DNA from: SABI01 sp964453215
GTDB lineage: Bacteria; Spirochaetota; Spirochaetia; Sphaerochaetales; Sphaerochaetaceae
Length of the DNA: 24,185 nucleotides
Reading direction: 5' to 3'
Assembly: GCA_964453215.1 (NCBI GenBank)
Contig: CAYVRR010000027.1
Coordinates: 1-24,185 of the forward strand
How positions within the stretch are numbered: position 1 is the first letter of the stretch; every line of letters begins with the position of its first letter. A program made the translations under genes and the position numbers. Positions 23,141-24,185 of the stretch are shown piece after piece. The notes under the pieces were generated by a model that made no database searches, was not told the origin of the DNA, and saw only the letters and a list, made by a program, of their open reading frames with translations.

Positions 23141-24139
23141 TTAAAAGCTAATCATTACTTTTAGCACACCTTCTTCACTTTTTTCAATTGTTTCAATCCC
23201 TTTCACAAATTCTTCCAATTTTAACCTGTGTGAAATGATATCTGAGAGATCTATTTTTCCACTTTCAAGGAGTCTTACTGCTTGAATTGAGTTTTTTACT
23301 GAGGTGTAGCTACTTACAATACTAAGTCCTTTTTCAAATATCGTAAAGGGAGAAACTGTTACAGTTGCTTCTTTTTTAGGGACAGCAAACCACAATGTAG
23401 TTCCCCCTTTCCTCACTAAATCAATTGATTTCTCCATCAAGTAGGGAACCCCTGTGGCATCTATAACCATATCATAGTATTCATTATGTAGGTTATGTAT
23501 ATCAGTCTCTATATATGAGGCACCACTTTTTTTTGCAAGTTGAAGTCTGCTTTTGTTCGTATCGAGTTGAGTTACTTCACTAGCTCCTAAAAGAAGGGCA
23601 GTTTTAAGTATCAAAATACCAATAGGACCTGATCCCATTATAAGAATTTTATCTGCAAGGTGAACGTGAGCTTTTTGAACTCCATGAAGGACACATGAAA
23701 GAGGTTCCATAAAAGCCCCTTGAGCAAAATCGAGTGCTCCAATAGAGAATGCTGCACTTTCTGGCACTACCACATATTCAGCAAATCCTCCTTGTCTTGT
23801 TACTCCAATTCCTTCCCATCTTTCACAAAAGTTTTGCCTATTATTAAAGCATGCTGTGCAGTTATTACAACTTATATTTGGTTCAACCGCTACATGATCA
23901 GATAAAGAGAATCGTGTTACCCCCTCTCCAACGGCATCAACAATACCAGAGAATTCGTGACCTGGTATTACAGGGTAGGATCCAAGATATTCACCTCTAT
24001 AGATGTGGATATCAGTGCCACAAATTCCACTCATCTTTACTTTGATTCTAATTTCTCCCTTCCCAACTTCTGGAATGGGTATTTCTTTTACTACTGCATG
24101 ATGTGGCTTTTCTACAACTAATGCTTTCATCATATTCAT
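23141..24139 (-). CDS. Zinc-dependent medium-chain dehydrogenase (sorbitol/threonine-dehydrogenase type)
   Basis: An NAD(P)-dependent alcohol dehydrogenase of 332 residues. Catalytic zinc ligands are Cys40 (SGICGTD), His61-Glu62 (PGHEFSG) and Glu145 (MEPLSC); the structural zinc site is Cys91, 94, 97 and 105 (CNNCTACFNNRQNFC). The nucleotide motif GSGPIG is at 169-174, with Asp193 after the second strand favouring NAD. The best match by pattern is sorbitol, galactitol or threonine dehydrogenase. GAGGAG precedes the ATG at 24139. It is the first gene in the window of the ADH-SDR-SDR operon, whose promoter or further upstream genes lie at or beyond the right edge. Confidence 0.9.
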   Translation of the reverse strand: MNMMKALVVEKPHHAVVKEIPIPEVGKGEIRIKVKMSGICGTDIHIYRGEYLGSYPVIPGHEFSGIVDAVGEGVTRFSLSDHVAVEPNISCNNCTACFNNRQNFCERWEGIGVTRQGGFAEYVVVPESAAFSIGALDFAQGAFMEPLSCVLHGVQKAHVHLADKILIMGSGPIGILILKTALLLGASEVTQLDTNKSRLQLAKKSGASYIETDIHNLHNEYYDMVIDATGVPYLMEKSIDLVRKGGTTLWFAVPKKEATVTVSPFTIFEKGLSIVSSYTSVKNSIQAVRLLESGKIDLSDIISHRLKLEEFVKGIETIEKSEEGVLKVMISF

Positions 24140-24185
24140 GATTGGTTCTCCTCAAAACTTTTTTGTATGCTATATAACTCTGAAA

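Overview
This AT-rich window looks chromosomal and probably comes from a spirochaete (Spirochaetota). The clue is the N-terminus of the solute-binding protein, which ends its export signal in '...TAKGAQEE', a style common in Treponema and Sphaerochaeta-type spirochaetes. The rest is ordinary bacterial content: strong AGGAGG-like ribosome sites, short operons, hairpins between convergent genes. The phylum is an inference. No rRNA, tRNA, CRISPR array, insertion sequence or phage gene was seen.

Region 1 (1-9910) is the most interesting. It starts with the 3' part of a flavoprotein of the fumarate reductase/L-aspartate oxidase type, convergent with a FadR-type GntR regulator. Divergent from the regulator is a seven-gene operon: a solute-binding protein, two DppB/DppC-type permeases, two DppD/DppF-type ATPases, an N-acetylneuraminate lyase (NanA) and an N-acylglucosamine 2-epimerase (AGE). 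A strong hairpin terminator ends it. The lyase keeps the sialic-acid-contacting residues, and lyase plus epimerase turns sialic acid into GlcNAc and pyruvate. I therefore read the operon as uptake and catabolism of sialic acid through a peptide-type ABC importer. Two copies of a FadR-like operator (TAGTATACAA and AAGTATACAA) lie in the divergent promoter region, one over each candidate promoter.

The standout is the solute-binding protein at 2134-3768. It contains one complete family-5 binding protein with the halves in swapped order: the part that is normally C-terminal (starting at DARVRQAIAYAID) directly follows the signal peptide, and the normally N-terminal part forms the C-terminus. Joining its last residues (FYVNKFPKP) to its first mature ones (SPLADARVRQ) restores the usual family order. 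This is a circular permutation.

Region 2 (9911-13412) has a 455-base stretch with only a doubtful 49-codon ORF and a leader with an inverted repeat, then a full-length transketolase and a convergent small lipoprotein with an Ig-like domain.

Region 3 (13413-21500) is a run of mostly single housekeeping or accessory genes: a two-segment membrane protein, two DMT/EamA transporters, a ThpR-type 2H phosphoesterase, a cytoplasmic CBM9-like domain protein, a DsrE-like protein, a GyrI-like effector-binding protein, a protein with two nucleoside-diphosphate-kinase-like domains, a fumarylacetoacetate hydrolase family enzyme, a small membrane protein and a HAD phosphatase.

Region 4 (21519-24139, minus strand) is an operon of a zinc-dependent medium-chain dehydrogenase and two short-chain dehydrogenases, which looks like a polyol or sugar oxidation cassette. 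Its upstream part lies beyond the window.
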